Below, piece by piece: positions 31,408 to 42,213 of a stretch of DNA of 64,000 nucleotides (the stretch's first letter is position 1; every line of letters begins with the position of its first letter). The notes beneath the pieces were generated by a model. The model did no database searches, was not told the origin of the DNA, and saw only the letters and a list, made by a program, of their open reading frames with translations. Both the position numbers and the translations under genes were made by a program. This DNA is from Aurelia coerulea (lineage: Eukaryota > Cnidaria > Scyphozoa > Semaeostomeae > Ulmaridae). The stretch is taken from contig CM076951.1 of assembly GCA_039566865.1 (NCBI GenBank), positions 17,245,484-17,309,483 of the forward strand, in the 5' to 3' direction.

Positions 31408-32265
31408 TTTATTTATTATTTTTTTTAATTTCATATTTTCATCACCCAATGATAGGGTCTAGTAGTTTACAGCAATATTGTATTACTAATACCTTGCTCA
31501 CTACGAATCTACTAAAACTACGTAACATTAATTAATCTAATCTGAGGTTTACGAATATATAAGCAATTATTTCAATCGATCTAAGTGTTTTTTCTACAGT
31601 TTTCAGATTTGTATATAAATTCTGCTAAATAGTTCAGTTCTATTGTATAATTTGGATTTGTCATTATTTCTTTGATGATGTCAATCTTTGAGTTGAAGTA
31701 AATGTCTTTGAACTTTTTATCATCAATTCCGATTTTAGTGAAAAAATCACCTCATGTTATTTTTGCAGTTGAAAAGGAAGTGAACTTCATTATCTACACA
31801 AAGTTTACCAATTTCATTACAGAAGTCACATGTTCTTTCGTCCCTTTGTTTTCTATTCACTGAGTTATTGTATCTGTCTGTTTCTATTTTCAATCTATGT
31901 GCACTTATTAGTAGTTTTGTAAATGATGTTCTGTGTGTTCTTTTTGTAATATTTGTCAAGTAATCTTCAAGCTTTGGAGTATTTTTAAAACATCTATAAA
32001 ATTCTAATTTACTGTTGTTGTGTATTTCTTCAAACCATTTAAGGTTGTGTTTTGCCACTAGAGATTTACGGCAATAATTTTTTATAATTTGGTTGTTTTT
32101 TGCATTGACCTTTGCTTGGCTATTATCTTGGAATTGTTGTTTATCAATTATTGAATTCAGATTGAATGATGTTTCTTTTATTGTATTGAGAACTTCGTCA
32201 TACCAAGATTTTTTATTTGCAAACTGCTTGTTGAGTTCTAACGCAGCTTTTAACCTGACCTGGTG
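31408..32265 (-). mobile_element. LINE 3' fragment (zinc-knuckle tail)
   Basis: The minus-strand frame (31747 to about 32260) encodes the end of a LINE ORF2: SAHRLKIETDRYNNSVNRKQ, then RTCDFCNEIGKLCVDNEVHF and an LFNC ending. This C-x2-C...H-x4-C tail is typical of several animal LINE clades. About 330 bases of 3' untranslated sequence run to an A/T-rich tail near 31408-31430. The 5' part is absent, the usual outcome of LINE insertion. Confidence 0.65.
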
Positions 32266-32331
32266 ACCCAGGCCATGACCTGGTGACCTGGTGACCCGCC
32301 GATTACATGACCTGGTGACCCGTGGATTACA

Positions 32332-32694
32332 GTTGCCGCTCGACTGATCTGAAATCATGAAGAGGCTTTGGGGGAAACTCAGGGTGGAAAGACTCAACAG
32401 GGCAATGTATGTTGGCAACATCAATTGCATAACTCAAATTTTAATTAATCTCAACAGATTTCATGACTGGAAAGCTGTCCATTACAGATAATGTGGGTAC
32501 ATAAAATTTACAGCTTGTCTTCTGGGTTGACACAGACCATTTGCAAAACCTTTGCAGTGTGAGAACTCTGTGGGACATCTGAAACAAGGTTGGCATGTCA
32601 TATCTTACAGAAGGGTTTCCAGTGGTTGTGAGATTGGTGACATCTGCTAGTGGCCTCCGTTGGTTGTCACGATGCGATATTGCAAAGTAATAAT
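32332..32694 (-). CDS. P-like gene 2: middle exon(s)
   Basis: The acceptor TCCCCTAG at 32695 precedes YYFAISHRDNQRRPLADVTN, followed by SCKFYVPTLSVMDSFPVMKS, weakly similar to gene 1's 15836-16072. Nearer 32332 another frame (PVESFHPEFPPKPLHDF, then SVERQ) fits directly onto the LSSVEALL start of 30495 once the insertion is ignored. The exact junction inside 32430-32470 is unclear. Confidence 0.45.
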
Positions 32695-33319
32695 CTAGGG
32701 GAAGAAAATGCATGCAATGGGATGAAACATCTGTGATTCTCATCAAGGAGGAGATCAATAAACTAATATTTTGTAGAATATTCTTGATAACGAATAGCTG
32801 TAGAGAATGGCCAACAATACAACATTATGCATCAGTAAACTCCTATTGGCATCAACTGCCATTTAAATTTTTCAATGGATGTTGTGTGAATTTTCATGAA
32901 AGAGATATTTCAACATCATCTCATCATAGTGTCTCATTCACAAACATTGCTGAGCATTGGGACATGGCTGAAATTCACACTTAACTGAAACATAATAAAA
33001 CCCATAAAAGAACCTCATTTCATCAGAATCTTGAGGCTTAAATCAAATTGTACCTGTAGCAAAAAACATTTGCAGTGTGCAGACTATGAACACCTTTTAA
33101 GAACCTTACAGGCTGGATTTTATTGTGACATCAGTTAATAAAGAACCTCTTTCAGGCTGCCATAAAAATAGCAAGGTTCTGTTAATGTGGATTCTATGGT
33201 AATAGGATGTGTAACATAACTTTGCAAAATAAATTCAATGTGCACAGTTATAAATGTAAAAAAAAAAATTCTAATAAACATAGATTGTCTTGCCTTCCCC
33301 CTTTCCTGCTTTTTCTTTT

Positions 33320-33492
33320 TTGTGATCTGTCCTGCAAAGACTGTCTGAATGAGCACCCCAAATGTGTTTTCTGCAAGCGGCTTCATACTCAATTCAGTGC
33401 ATTTTGATCGGAATTTCTTGTGTGCATCCGATACAGCAATGGCAGCATTAGTATCAACATAAAAAATATCCTCAATCATTCTGATGTGGTCC
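33320..33492 (-). CDS. P-like gene 2: RFX-like winged-helix exon
   Basis: The acceptor TAAAACAG precedes DHIRMIEDIFYVDTNAAIAV, SDAHKKFRSKCTELS and LAENTFGVLIQTVFAG. The order of landmarks equals gene 1's exon (S-x-VIHKF, then a polar linker, VEFGEILKQTF). The match supports the winged-helix assignment for both. The donor was not identified; the frame degrades into A/T-rich sequence below 33320. Confidence 0.55.
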
Positions 33493-34153
33493 CTGTTTTA
33501 GAGAAGGAAAGTTGTTTGCTATTATCGTTTGTAGAATTCATGGAAATAACTTATGTTATGCGTATACACACTCTCTTTTTTGTCAATCTGATCATCATAA
33601 CCCAAACGAGCTCCCAAACACCCCCAAACCTCAATCACAAATATTAGGTTATGTTAATATTTAAGTTCATCTTGTGGTGTCCACGTCATTGATTCACCTC
33701 AATCAAAACGAAAAATATAACTTTATCCAAGATTATTATTTCGAAATTGTGAGAAAATTAGATTCACAACTGTTAGCTGCTTAAATTCACAACTGTTAAC
33801 CCCAAACAAGTTATAACATTGATTTAGAAAAAAACCACCCAGTCAAATGAGAATTTTGGATAGGAGATATATTTAAATAAAAAAATCAAATCTTGCGAGG
33901 ATCTGGTTAACAACCCTTGAAAATAAATGACGGGTTTAATATGTACATCCTCACATTTCAAATTAATTGTTCGTTGAATGTCTTTTGCGTAGTAAAATCT
34001 AGTAAAATTTAGCCTTTAATATTTTCCAAGAACAAATTCAAATTGCGTAGGCCTAAACAATTAATTTCCCGTACTGGGAAAGCATCTCACATGTTTCTCG
34101 ATGATATTTCAAACAATTGCTCGTAATCATTTTATGTACTTAATTTCACTTAC
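33493..34153. other. Presumed first intron of P-like gene 2
   Basis: AT-rich, with a short local duplication of AAATTCACAACTGTTA near 33760-33800. No gene is visible. Confidence 0.5.
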
Positions 34154-34191
34154 TTATATATAAATCCTTGGTAGCCAACACTGCCGTCCAT
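34154..34191 (-). CDS. P-like gene 2: candidate first exon
   Basis: The minus-strand ATG at 34191 opens MDGSVGYQGFIY and reaches a strong GTAAGTG donor at 34153. It is short, like the candidate first exon of gene 1. There is no direct proof of splicing to 33492. Confidence 0.4.
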
Positions 34192-34526
34192 TTTCTCTTT
34201 GATCTTGTGCACTCCACTGCTGGCACTTTTTCCAGTCCCGACCTCGTTGCGCTTTACTTGAACAAGGTTTTCCATCCATTACCCGACGACGTTATTAACC
34301 CTCGGATACGAAATTTTGTGACAGCAACTTGCGCACGCATGTGTCCTGGCTGTGACGTAGAAGCCAGGCCACTTATTTGTTTATATTGTTTCAATCGTCT
34401 AACGAAACTAGTCTATGCCCAGTCTTCTCACTTCCAGCCCATTCTCTCTCTGGTGTAACTTCCATCCCCCCCCCCCCCCGTTCGCTGCGGTGGCCTATTT
34501 ATGCTGTTGTTGTTGTAGCCATAGCC
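34192..34526. promoter_or_regulatory. Candidate divergent promoter region
   Basis: About 335 bp separate the minus-strand ATG of P-like gene 2 from the plus-strand ATG of the small-exon gene. It is less AT-rich than its surroundings and holds a C14 run (34466-34479) and several CG dinucleotides. I see no TATA box, as is usual for divergent CpG-type promoters. This is an inference from gene arrangement only. Confidence 0.35.
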
Positions 34527-34605
34527 ATGCAGTCATTATCATCAGATCATCGGCCTAAATCTCAAAGTAAGTCACTCGAAGAATGCCAGACAGAAAAGAG
34601 TCAAG
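34527..34605 (+). CDS. Small-exon gene: candidate first exon
   Basis: The ATG at 34527 opens MQSLSSDHRPKSQSKSLEEC and stops at a good GTGAGA donor after 26 codons plus one base (phase 1). Its S/K/E-rich composition and phase match the exons at 46211, 46862, 54476 and 55052, so I link them as one gene. The 11.6 kb gap to the next recognised exon may hide others. Confidence 0.45.
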
Positions 34606-36946
34606 GTGAGATTGATTACTTTATATTTTAACGATTGTTCGCACGAAGAACTTCCATGCATCCTATAGCGCGTGATTGGTGCATGGAAAGTTGGAATATT
34701 AATCTTGAAAGTGCAAATTTGCTTCTATCCCCAAACCAGATGTTTGAAGCCTACCTGAAAACATGATTGAGGAATCTCCTCAGTCATATACAAAGTGTAG
34801 TAATGTGAGCATGCTAAGGCACACATGTTTAGGCACTTATTTCAATTGAAATTTGAAAGCTAAAAATTGCTAAAAATAAAAATACTGAAGGGAAAATTCA
34901 CAAAGGAATATATTTCTTCAATGATAGTGCATCTGCAAAAGAGCCAAGCACGAATGAGCATTTTCAAGGATCTTATCCATGGATAATGTTCCTTTGGGTA
35001 TATTTGATTTGTTCTTTCGTAATAGTTTGAAGAAAGATTATACAAACTGCATTTCATTAAAGTCATGAAGGTTGCAGGAATTAATTAATTTTTCACACCA
35101 AAATAAACTACTTCATGGATTTCTTTCTTTTATGAGACGGATGCAATGCCAACTTTTCGAAACTTTCGAAGCATAAAAGAAGATGTCTTTTCAGAACAAA
35201 ATTGATGAATTTGATTGAATTTCTATTCAAATAGTTTCCTCAGGATGAGAGCAAAGACCAGAAATGTTTCGACCGCTGTGCAAAGTGCTTTTGCGTCTGC
35301 ACAAGCGGCCAAAAACAGAAAGGTGGGAGAGGGGTGATTTTCTGGGGACTGCACGCAGTTGCGAAGGAATCTATTGTGACCCAGGCCTCTTGAGACGCGG
35401 CTTGAGTTTGAGAACACGCCGAATGTGTCGAGAAGGGGATCAAATATAGCTGAAAAAATCCTTATCCTTGGGCTGAAGGCGATATTTTGCAAGAAAAAAT
35501 AAAGGAAGAGAAAAGGATTTTTTGGAAAAACTGGTCCCTACCGCAAGATGAACGTTTGTGGACATTATCTGCAGGATGTGAGCATCATTTTGAAACGGGT
35601 CAGTATTCTTGCAAAATTGGCTGAGTGTTTCATTTTTTGCCATAAAGTTAGGGCTGCTTTCGATGACGAAAAATATCTCATGTTTGTTTACATGTAAACA
35701 GGCAGCTTCTAGGAAGGTCTAAACAATGACTATGCCATGGAAATTTTTATCCCAGCTTTGTAGGATGTATTATTTCATGAATCGTACTCCGATCATTCAT
35801 CCTGTCGTTGTTTGTTCACAAAAATATTAAATTTCTTGCAGCAGGTCGTTTTCTGATGGGAGAGAAGGACATTTTAGTGGCCCCAGAAAACAGAAATTTG
35901 CGCAAAATCTAGTCCCTGCCGCAAAACGAGACTATCATCACTGTGTTGGCGAGATGTTCAGCTTCAAATTTCTCAAACCCGATCTTGTCGAAAAATTGGC
36001 TAACATTGTTAATTTTCGTGTTTTAGTTTGTAAACAGCATTTGAACAACCACGGCATCCATGCCTAGGCCATTCTATTGTCTTAGCATTCTTGCTGTTGT
36101 TGTCAGTGGATGGCCTTTTGTTTTTCAGAGTCTCCTCCTGCTCTGATGCTCTATTACCTTGTTTCATCATGTTTTTACAAGAACTATTTGCCTCTTCAAT
36201 GCATAATAACAATATAATTTTGGTTGTCATTTTATGACTTACTTGTTAAGTGCTTTAAGTGCACATTTTGATATCAAAATACCAGAATTTATTTGTGATT
36301 GATTGACCTACGAATGGCCCCAAGTTCGGTTGCTGCTTAGCAAGAAAGCATATTCAGTTGTTTTAAAAAGTTTAGCAATAATTCCATGGTGATGTTTCAG
36401 TTATTACTGTACGGCCATCACTCTATTTTCATTCTCTGATTTTTGCAATTTGGCACTTGGTGGAAAGAACAGTTTGACCAAAAATATCTAATTTCTCCCT
36501 TGTTTTTTTTTCAGATACTTTACACCCTTTACATCAAATCATGTATTCCTTCCAAAGTGTTTGGTCTGGATACAGCTCCTGCAAGATGCAGATTTTGGCT
36601 GGACCTTACAAGATTGTCAACGCATTCCCACAGTAGATTGGACACTGTTTGAATAGGGTGGATTTTACCAAATCCTGAGGCATTGCCATATCTCCATTTG
36701 GGCTTTCGTAAATATTGCCAAGTATGTAAAAAAATCTAAGGAATTTCAGATTGATTCTTTCCTGCTACTAATGTTTGAATGATTCTGAATAAGTCAGTGA
36801 TGAGTCTGTAAAGTATTTAGGCATTTTTCTGTGACTATTCTGATAGTTGTTGTGTCTTCTTGTTTGAATTCCTCAACTGACCATGAAATAGTGGGATCTT
36901 TAAAATTTTGTTGAAACTGTATTTTACCATTAGATGCAATTTCCAG
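34606..36946. other. Presumed intron of the small-exon gene; no gene recognised
   Basis: Two stretches (35520-35660 and 35890-36030) share a GGTCCCT(A/G)CCGCAA-like phrase and may be an old duplication. Minus frames at 35223-35492 and 36009-36230 have no motif. A good acceptor before 36514 is followed by a frame that soon stops. Confidence 0.35.
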
Positions 36947-37000
36947 AATAGACAATTATGCTCAAGATGGAGGGGAGGAACTTTTTACCAAGATGAGTTT
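36947..37000. mobile_element. Half copy of the palindromic hairpin MITE
   Basis: AATAGACAATTATGCTCAAG and the following GGAACTTTTTACCAAGATG match one arm of 27284-27442. The second arm is absent. Confidence 0.75.
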
Positions 37001-37239
37001 ATTGTAAATTATTCTCATCAAATCTATGTGCTTCATGAAAAAGGCAGATGAGTTTGAAGCAGAGGCGTAGGAGCCATAGGGGCACTGGGAGCGCATGCCC
37101 CCCCAACATTTTGCAATTATGATAGCAAAGTGTCCTTTTGTTTCAGATGTGTTTGTCCTTGAAGTGTCAAGCCCCCCCCCCCTACTCCCTAACTGCTTCC
37201 TACGTCTCTGGTTTGAAGGAGTACTGTATTGCAGCGTAT

Positions 37240-37350
37240 TGGCTCCTAAAAACAATGGCATCCTATTGTTGTAGAAACAGGCCCAATGTTGTGCCTCACA
37301 AGAAAATTGTGACTTCTACAACAAAAGGGTGTCATTGCTTTTAGGAGCCA
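37240..37350. mobile_element. Short hairpin MITE (111 bp)
   Basis: TGGCTCCTAAAAACAATGGC and the following bases to TTGTTGTAGAA pair with the inverse at 37310-37350 (arms of about 37 bases, few mismatches). The loop is about 35 bases. No target duplication was resolved. Confidence 0.7.
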
Positions 37351-37419
37351 TTCAGCTGGGTGACATACTTTTGATAGCAACCAATTGTAACATTTTAAGT
37401 CAAAACCATTTTTGTGGGT

Positions 37420-38719
37420 AAGTTGGGTCGAGTTCTCCATGTGAAGTTACATAACGGGAAAGCCTTTTCCTTCAAGGTTGTTACGATGTTAGCAAAAAAG
37501 GAGCAAAATGCGTTTGCTATCTTGATTGGATCTCTTATTTTATCGCCGTTAATTTCAAAAGATTGAGGACTTTGTGTGTCTCTCGACTTGGTGGGGTAAA
37601 TTGATTTTAGTGTTTTCCAAAACTTATTTGGATCCTTTGAATTTTCCTTCAATAAATCCTTATGGTACATGGACTTGGCTTTTCTGACTGCAGTGTTTAC
37701 TTTATTACGCATGCATTTATAAGGTGAGATGTCTGATTGATTTTTAGTACGTCTTGATTTTCTTAGCAGTTTATCTCTTTCATTCATAAGATGCTTCACC
37801 TCACTGTTTAGCCACGGTGCTGGCTTTCCCCTTACTTTCTTGGATATTTTCGGGGCGTGATGATTAAATACATTTCCAAGGATGCTTTTCATCATCGACC
37901 AAGCCTCGTTCACATTTATTTGGTTATAGAATGGAGCCCAGTCCACTTTTTGTAGATCTGATTTCATATTTTCCGGATTATAATTTTTATAATCTCGACA
38001 AGAAATAACCCTCGGTCTAAAACAACTGTTATTTATTTTACGAACGCAACCAGGCATGTCATGATCTCCAATGCTGGTCGGTATGAGGTCATGTTTTGCG
38101 ATGTTAGAAGGATTATTTGTAAGGATGACATCAATTAATGTTTCTGTTGTTTCTGATATCCTCGTGGGCTTTGTAACAATTTGTTTCAAGCCAAACACAC
38201 TTAAGACTGATTTCAGCTCTTTGTTGTCATTTTCAATTCGAAAGTTTACATTTGCATCGCCAAGAATCATAGTTTCTTTGCACTCTTCTGCAGCCTTTGT
38301 TAACATTAAATTAAAGCGTGCGTTGAAATCCTTTCGCAGGTATTTTGAACTATCTGGAGGCCGGTACATTATTGCAATCAAACTACCTGTGCAATGTTTA
38401 CGACTACACCATACCTCAATCCACATAATTTCCAATTCTTTGTCCTCAAGGTCTTCTCGCCTGTCCCAGGGTACCTTGTTGGAAATGTAGGCACCAACAC
38501 CGCCCCCCTTTCCAGAATTTCGTGGCCAGCTTTCAAACGAATAGCCAGGGATATCATACAGTCCATCATTATCATTTTCACTGTCTTTCTGTATGTGAGT
38601 TTCACTAAGGGTCAATATGTCGATCCCACTGAAGCTTTGAAAAAGTTCTGAAACAAGGTTTATGTTAGAAAACAATCCACGCACGTTTTGGTGGAAAACT
38701 GCCAAACCTCTCTGTTTAA
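37420..38719 (-). pseudogene. LINE ORF2 fragment: endonuclease domain, reverse transcriptase missing
   Basis: The minus-strand frame reads LAVFHQNVRGLFSNINLVSE, ILTLSETHIQ, AIMYRPPDSSK, MILGDANVNF and TLIDVILTN, the ordered motifs of an apurinic-type endonuclease of CR1/L2-like LINEs (N of QNVRG, E of SETH, D and N of GDANV). About 190 residues of linker follow, then the frame ends at 37420 where reverse transcriptase should begin. The 5' side is cut by the piggyBac-like MITE at 38720. Loss of the 3' end is unusual for LINEs, which normally lose the 5' end. Confidence 0.8.
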
Positions 38720-39610
38720 CCCTATTCGTACTGGGGGGGGGGGGGGCGTTTTTCGCCCCCCCTACCAGTTTTTGCTGCACTACGCTAAAACGACAAGAGA
38801 TATAACCACCAGTTTTGGTGACTTTTACTCAAATTTCATAGGCAATTAAATTCTTAACATTTCATTGTTCTACCTCTGATCATGTGACCACAGTAATACC
38901 ATATTTGGAGAGTAGTCAACAAAAAAAATCTTAAAATGTCCGTAGTTTTCGTGTCTTTTGCTTGATCGATCTCAAACATGCACCATTCGATTGCATTTGA
39001 TGAGTACTTTCATTTGATATATAATTTTTTCATATTTGCTGATGTCAGCAATATTTAATATCTATGACGTCATTCACATTTATGACGTCATTTACCTAAT
39101 AAAGAAGTGTCAAATATAAATTTTTTTAGTCTAATTTGCTTCATCTTATTAATTTGATTCATTTTGAGTCTATATTTACCAGATAAAAGGGCAGGACTGG
39201 CAAAAACCTGCGATGAAAGTAAATGCATGCAACAAAAGGCTAATTTAAGGCTAATTGTGCTAAAAATAGAAACTAAAAATTTTTGCAAAGTATGTATATT
39301 TGAACTATGACATGTTTCCTACTATTTGAAATAAATTTGGAGAAAATCGGTTGAGTGGTTGATTAAATAGAATTTTTCTGGTTAAGAAGGTATAAATTTG
39401 CCAATTTTCGTCAGTTTTTCGGTTGCCTAGCAACGAATCACGTGACTTATTAATTGTCATTGTTATATTTGAATAGCCATTTGTCTAAAGAACAATAGGG
39501 GTAAGTCTTATTGTTATATCTTTTGTAGTTTTGGAGAAAATGAGGGGGGGCGAAAAACGCCCCCCCCCCCCAGTACAAAGTACCTAAAAAATCGCCCAGT
39601 ACAGATAGGG
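38720..39610. mobile_element. piggyBac-like MITE, copy 2 (TTAA target)
   Basis: CCCTATTCGTACTGGG and the inverse of CCCAGTACAGATAGGG bound 891 bp flanked by TTAA at 38716-38719 and 39611-39614. Just inside each end lies a palindrome-like block of G-run, CGTTTTTCG, C-run. The architecture equals 14478-15739, although the inner sequences differ. It interrupts the LINE on its left side. Confidence 0.85.
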
Positions 39611-39614
39611 TTAA

Positions 39615-39912
39615 GTAACTCTTTCAAACCTGGGATGTCTCTGATGTAAGGACCAGGACACGATTCTATCACCACTCATCAGAATTAGGAGACACATGAA
39701 ACTTTGCCTCGAGCTTCGGACATGAATATCGCGCTTTGCTCTCTTGGCTTGCCATAAACTGGATAATATAAACGTCTCCTTGCTGCTTATAATATCTTTT
39801 CCTGCGATAGATAACCCAATTGAATCTGAGCCAACAAAAGCAATCTTCTTTACTTGGAAATTTATGATCACCAAGAGTAAAATGCAAGTAAACTTCAACT
39901 CCGCCGCCATGT
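39615..39912 (-). pseudogene. Possible upstream part of the interrupted LINE
   Basis: The minus-strand frame (99 codons, MAAELKFTCILLLVIINFQV at the start) runs up to the TTAA and has a hydrophobic N terminus. It could be the leader of the LINE interrupted at 38719, but the frames do not join cleanly and no domain is recognised. It may equally be unrelated sequence. Confidence 0.3.
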
Positions 39913-39954
39913 TGCTAAGTGCAAGTATTCCACTTCAATACCTCCCTATATCAT

Positions 39955-40505
39955 TACTCTTTCGAATTCATTCAGTAGGAATGACTGTGCATCTAGCTTT
40001 CTTCTTTCTTGCTTTCTTTCAAAAGGGGAAGCAATTGTGCTGGAAATGCGTCAATAATAGTCCTCAATTTTTAGATCTGTTTAGCAGTTTTGGAGAAAGT
40101 CGGAATCTCACAGGACATTTCGTGTGCTCAATCTTCGGAAAGAAAAACATGCTTCCGTAAACGAGAGCGGGGAAAATTTGTTTTGGGAGAAGCATGAGAA
40201 AGACTGCAAGATTGTTGATCTCTCACTCCTCTCTCTTTGTCAAAGTAACTTAGAACTGCATTGCAAACGGGCGAATTTTGTCGCAAGAATGTGGAGGGGT
40301 GTATATCGACCACTTATGTTATACGATGTTCTGCACTTTCGTGGTTGGCTTCTTGATATGAATGTGAAGTGGATAGAGGGGGCATATCCAGAGGATGTTG
40401 CAGATCTGCTGATTGATGGACTCGGATAGATACGAGATTAGGGATGTAGAAGAAGAGGGTGAGGAAGATGTTTCACTCTCAGATTTTGACGATATTGACA
40501 ATTAA
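39955..40505 (+). pseudogene. Fragment of element 2 protein (C-terminal third)
   Basis: The plus-strand frame reads FFQKGKQLCWKCVNNSPQFL, matching RKGKISCWKVYRANNHLQ of element 2 (53510-53560). A second segment, DLSLLSLCQSNLELHCKRAN, matches DLSLLPPCQKTLQLHTKRSN (53730-53790). It ends in the same acidic tail style (EEEGEEDVSLSDFDDIDN). There are frame changes near 40110 and at 40428. No TIR was found beside it. It shows that the family has at least two diverged copies in this window. Confidence 0.75.
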
Positions 40506-40925
40506 GAGTAAGTTGAAAAAGGAAACTAATACTGTCCAGATATATTCATCTAATACGGTATGGAGAATCTGACTTGTTTAATTTGGAGATCTACTTTCGT
40601 TACTAAAACGTTTTATTGGTTGTATACAACTGTTTAACTTCTAAAATCACTTTAATACAAATCAGTTTCAGGATCTGGTCATGTATAACAACTGATGCGC
40701 ATCATCATCATATCATATCTCCAAATTTAACAGCTTGGCACCTTGCTGTTAGCGTTTTAGTACTGTAACCCATAACTTTTTATCCCTCAATGAGTAAAAC
40801 CCCTAATTTCTTAACATTTATTCCAAATTCAATTAGATTGCATTTCGTTTCGAATTCAGTGCCTCAGATTTCATGCAAATAGAAATTTTTGAACAATTCT
40901 AAAACAATTCGGATTTGTAAATGAC
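40506..40925. other. No recognised gene
   Basis: AT-rich unique sequence, probably 3' flank of the element 2 fragment. Confidence 0.5.
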
Positions 40926-41110
40926 AGGTTGCCCCCTTTTGGGGGTTAAAAGCCCCCATATCTCTTCACTTGTTCATAATTTGATGAAATAACATTTAAA
41001 TTCGGATTCAGCAGATCAATTTTGATATAATTGAATATTTTTAAATCATTTTCGAGCACAATAGTTCTTTGCCCCTTTTGGGGGCAATTCCGCCCCCAAA
41101 AGAAGCAAAA
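40926..41110 (+). repeat. GCCCC-TTTT-GGGGGCAA satellite, left block
   Basis: Two units of about 145-155 bp, each starting with a palindrome of the form GCCCCTTTTGGGGGC followed by a CCCCCATATCTC or equivalent block and later ATTCGGATTCAGCA. The same unit resumes at 42028 on the other side of the mariner-like MITE. Confidence 0.65.
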
Positions 41111-41181
41111 ATGACACGAAACACAATTGAGAAACTCGTACATAAATTAAACGACATTTAGACTTGCGTTTTGTGTTTATA

Positions 41182-41983
41182 CCGGGTGACCCAAAAAAAA
41201 GTGACCCAACGCAATCTTTTATAGAAAGAAAAGTAAGTGGCTGATTGAAATACTTCAAAAGTTGTTCTGTAGCTAAAAGACTAGCCTACATTATGAGTAT
41301 TTTTCGCAATTTTTTCGACATGGTAAATTTCCCGAATTAAGGATTTTGAGAAAAAGGGCATGCTTGAAATCTGCAAAAAGTCGTCAAAAACAGGGGATCG
41401 ATTTGTAGCCTTTTCAGATCTTCAAAACAAGGAGGAGCGTGTTTCATTTCAGCCTGGGAATAGGCAACTCAGTCGAATGTTGTCGGAGCAAGTTTGTAGT
41501 CCCTAGATACCTAAATATTCTTGTCTCAAGGGACAAGGATACTCCTGCTTTTCTGTAAGCAATTCTTGAACATTTCAATTTGCGTGGAAATTCAATTCCT
41601 TTGAAATTCCACAAGTTTACAAAGAACATTTATGCTCAGCTACAAATGTTTAGGTACCTGGGGACCATAAACTTGCTCTGGAAACTTTTAACTGAGTTGT
41701 CTATTCCCAGGCTGAAATGAAACAACTTCCTCGTTTTTTTTAAGATCTGAAATGGTTTTTAATCCATCCCCTGTTTTTGATGACTTTTTGTGGATTTCAA
41801 GCTTGCCCGTTTTCTCAAAATCTTTAATTCGGGAAATTTATAGTGCCGAAAAAAATTCCAAAAAATACTCATAATGTAGGCCAGTCTTTTAGCGACAGAA
41901 CAACGTTTGAAGTATTTCAATCAGCCGCGTACTTATTTTTCTAAAGCAGATTGCGTTAGGTCACTTTTTTCTGGGTCACCCGG
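41182..41983. mobile_element. mariner-like MITE, GTGACCC type, copy 1
   Basis: The ends CCGGGTGACCCAAAAAAAAG and the inverse of CTTTTTTCTGGGTCACCCGG have TA at 41180-41181 and 41984-41985. Internal blocks (CAGGGGATCGATTTGTAGCC, AGACTAGCCTACATTATGAG) are repeated inversely inside the element, making it a long palindrome. It has no transposase. The closest relative is 57210-58011. Confidence 0.85.
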
Positions 41984-42027
41984 TATAATTGTATTGGTGA
42001 TGAAGGTTGATATTTTTGCCAAAGTTT

Positions 42028-42185
42028 CATCTTGCCCAAATTTTGGGGGCAAATACCCCCATATCTCGTAAACGGCCCCTCGCCTGACCAAATAACATCG
42101 AGATTCGGATTCAGCACCCCAAAATTGACCAATTAAGTCTAGTCTCATAAATTACCCCTTTTGGTGGTAATACCCCCCCCCCCCT
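42028..42185 (+). repeat. GCCCC-TTTT-GGGGGCAA satellite, right block
   Basis: It continues the array at 40926-41110 (GGGGGCAAATACCCCCATAT and GATTCGGATTCAGCA) and ends in a C-rich run. It shows that the mariner-like MITE landed within a satellite array. Confidence 0.65.
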
Positions 42186-42213
42186 TTCTGCTACCGGACT
42201 ACACAGTAAACAT

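Larger units (their letters stand above)
30496..32331. mobile_element. Composite insertion with GGTCACC-rich inverted ends
   Basis: The left end (CAACTGTAATCCACGGGTCA, then CCAGGTCATGTAATCGGCGG) is repeated in inverse orientation at 32289-32331 over about 43 bases. A further arm of about 80 bases (30556-30635) is repeated inversely at 31316-31406. Short degenerate ACCTGGTGACC units lie beside the right end. The interior carries the 314-bp dispersed repeat and a LINE 3' fragment. It interrupts an exon of P-like gene 2. I could not define a target duplication or a superfamily. Confidence 0.6.

Noticed and set aside
30496..32331. GGTCACC/AGGTCA motifs as nuclear receptor response elements
   Set aside because: The motifs are part of the inverted arms and short tandem units of an insertion; there is no promoter context.
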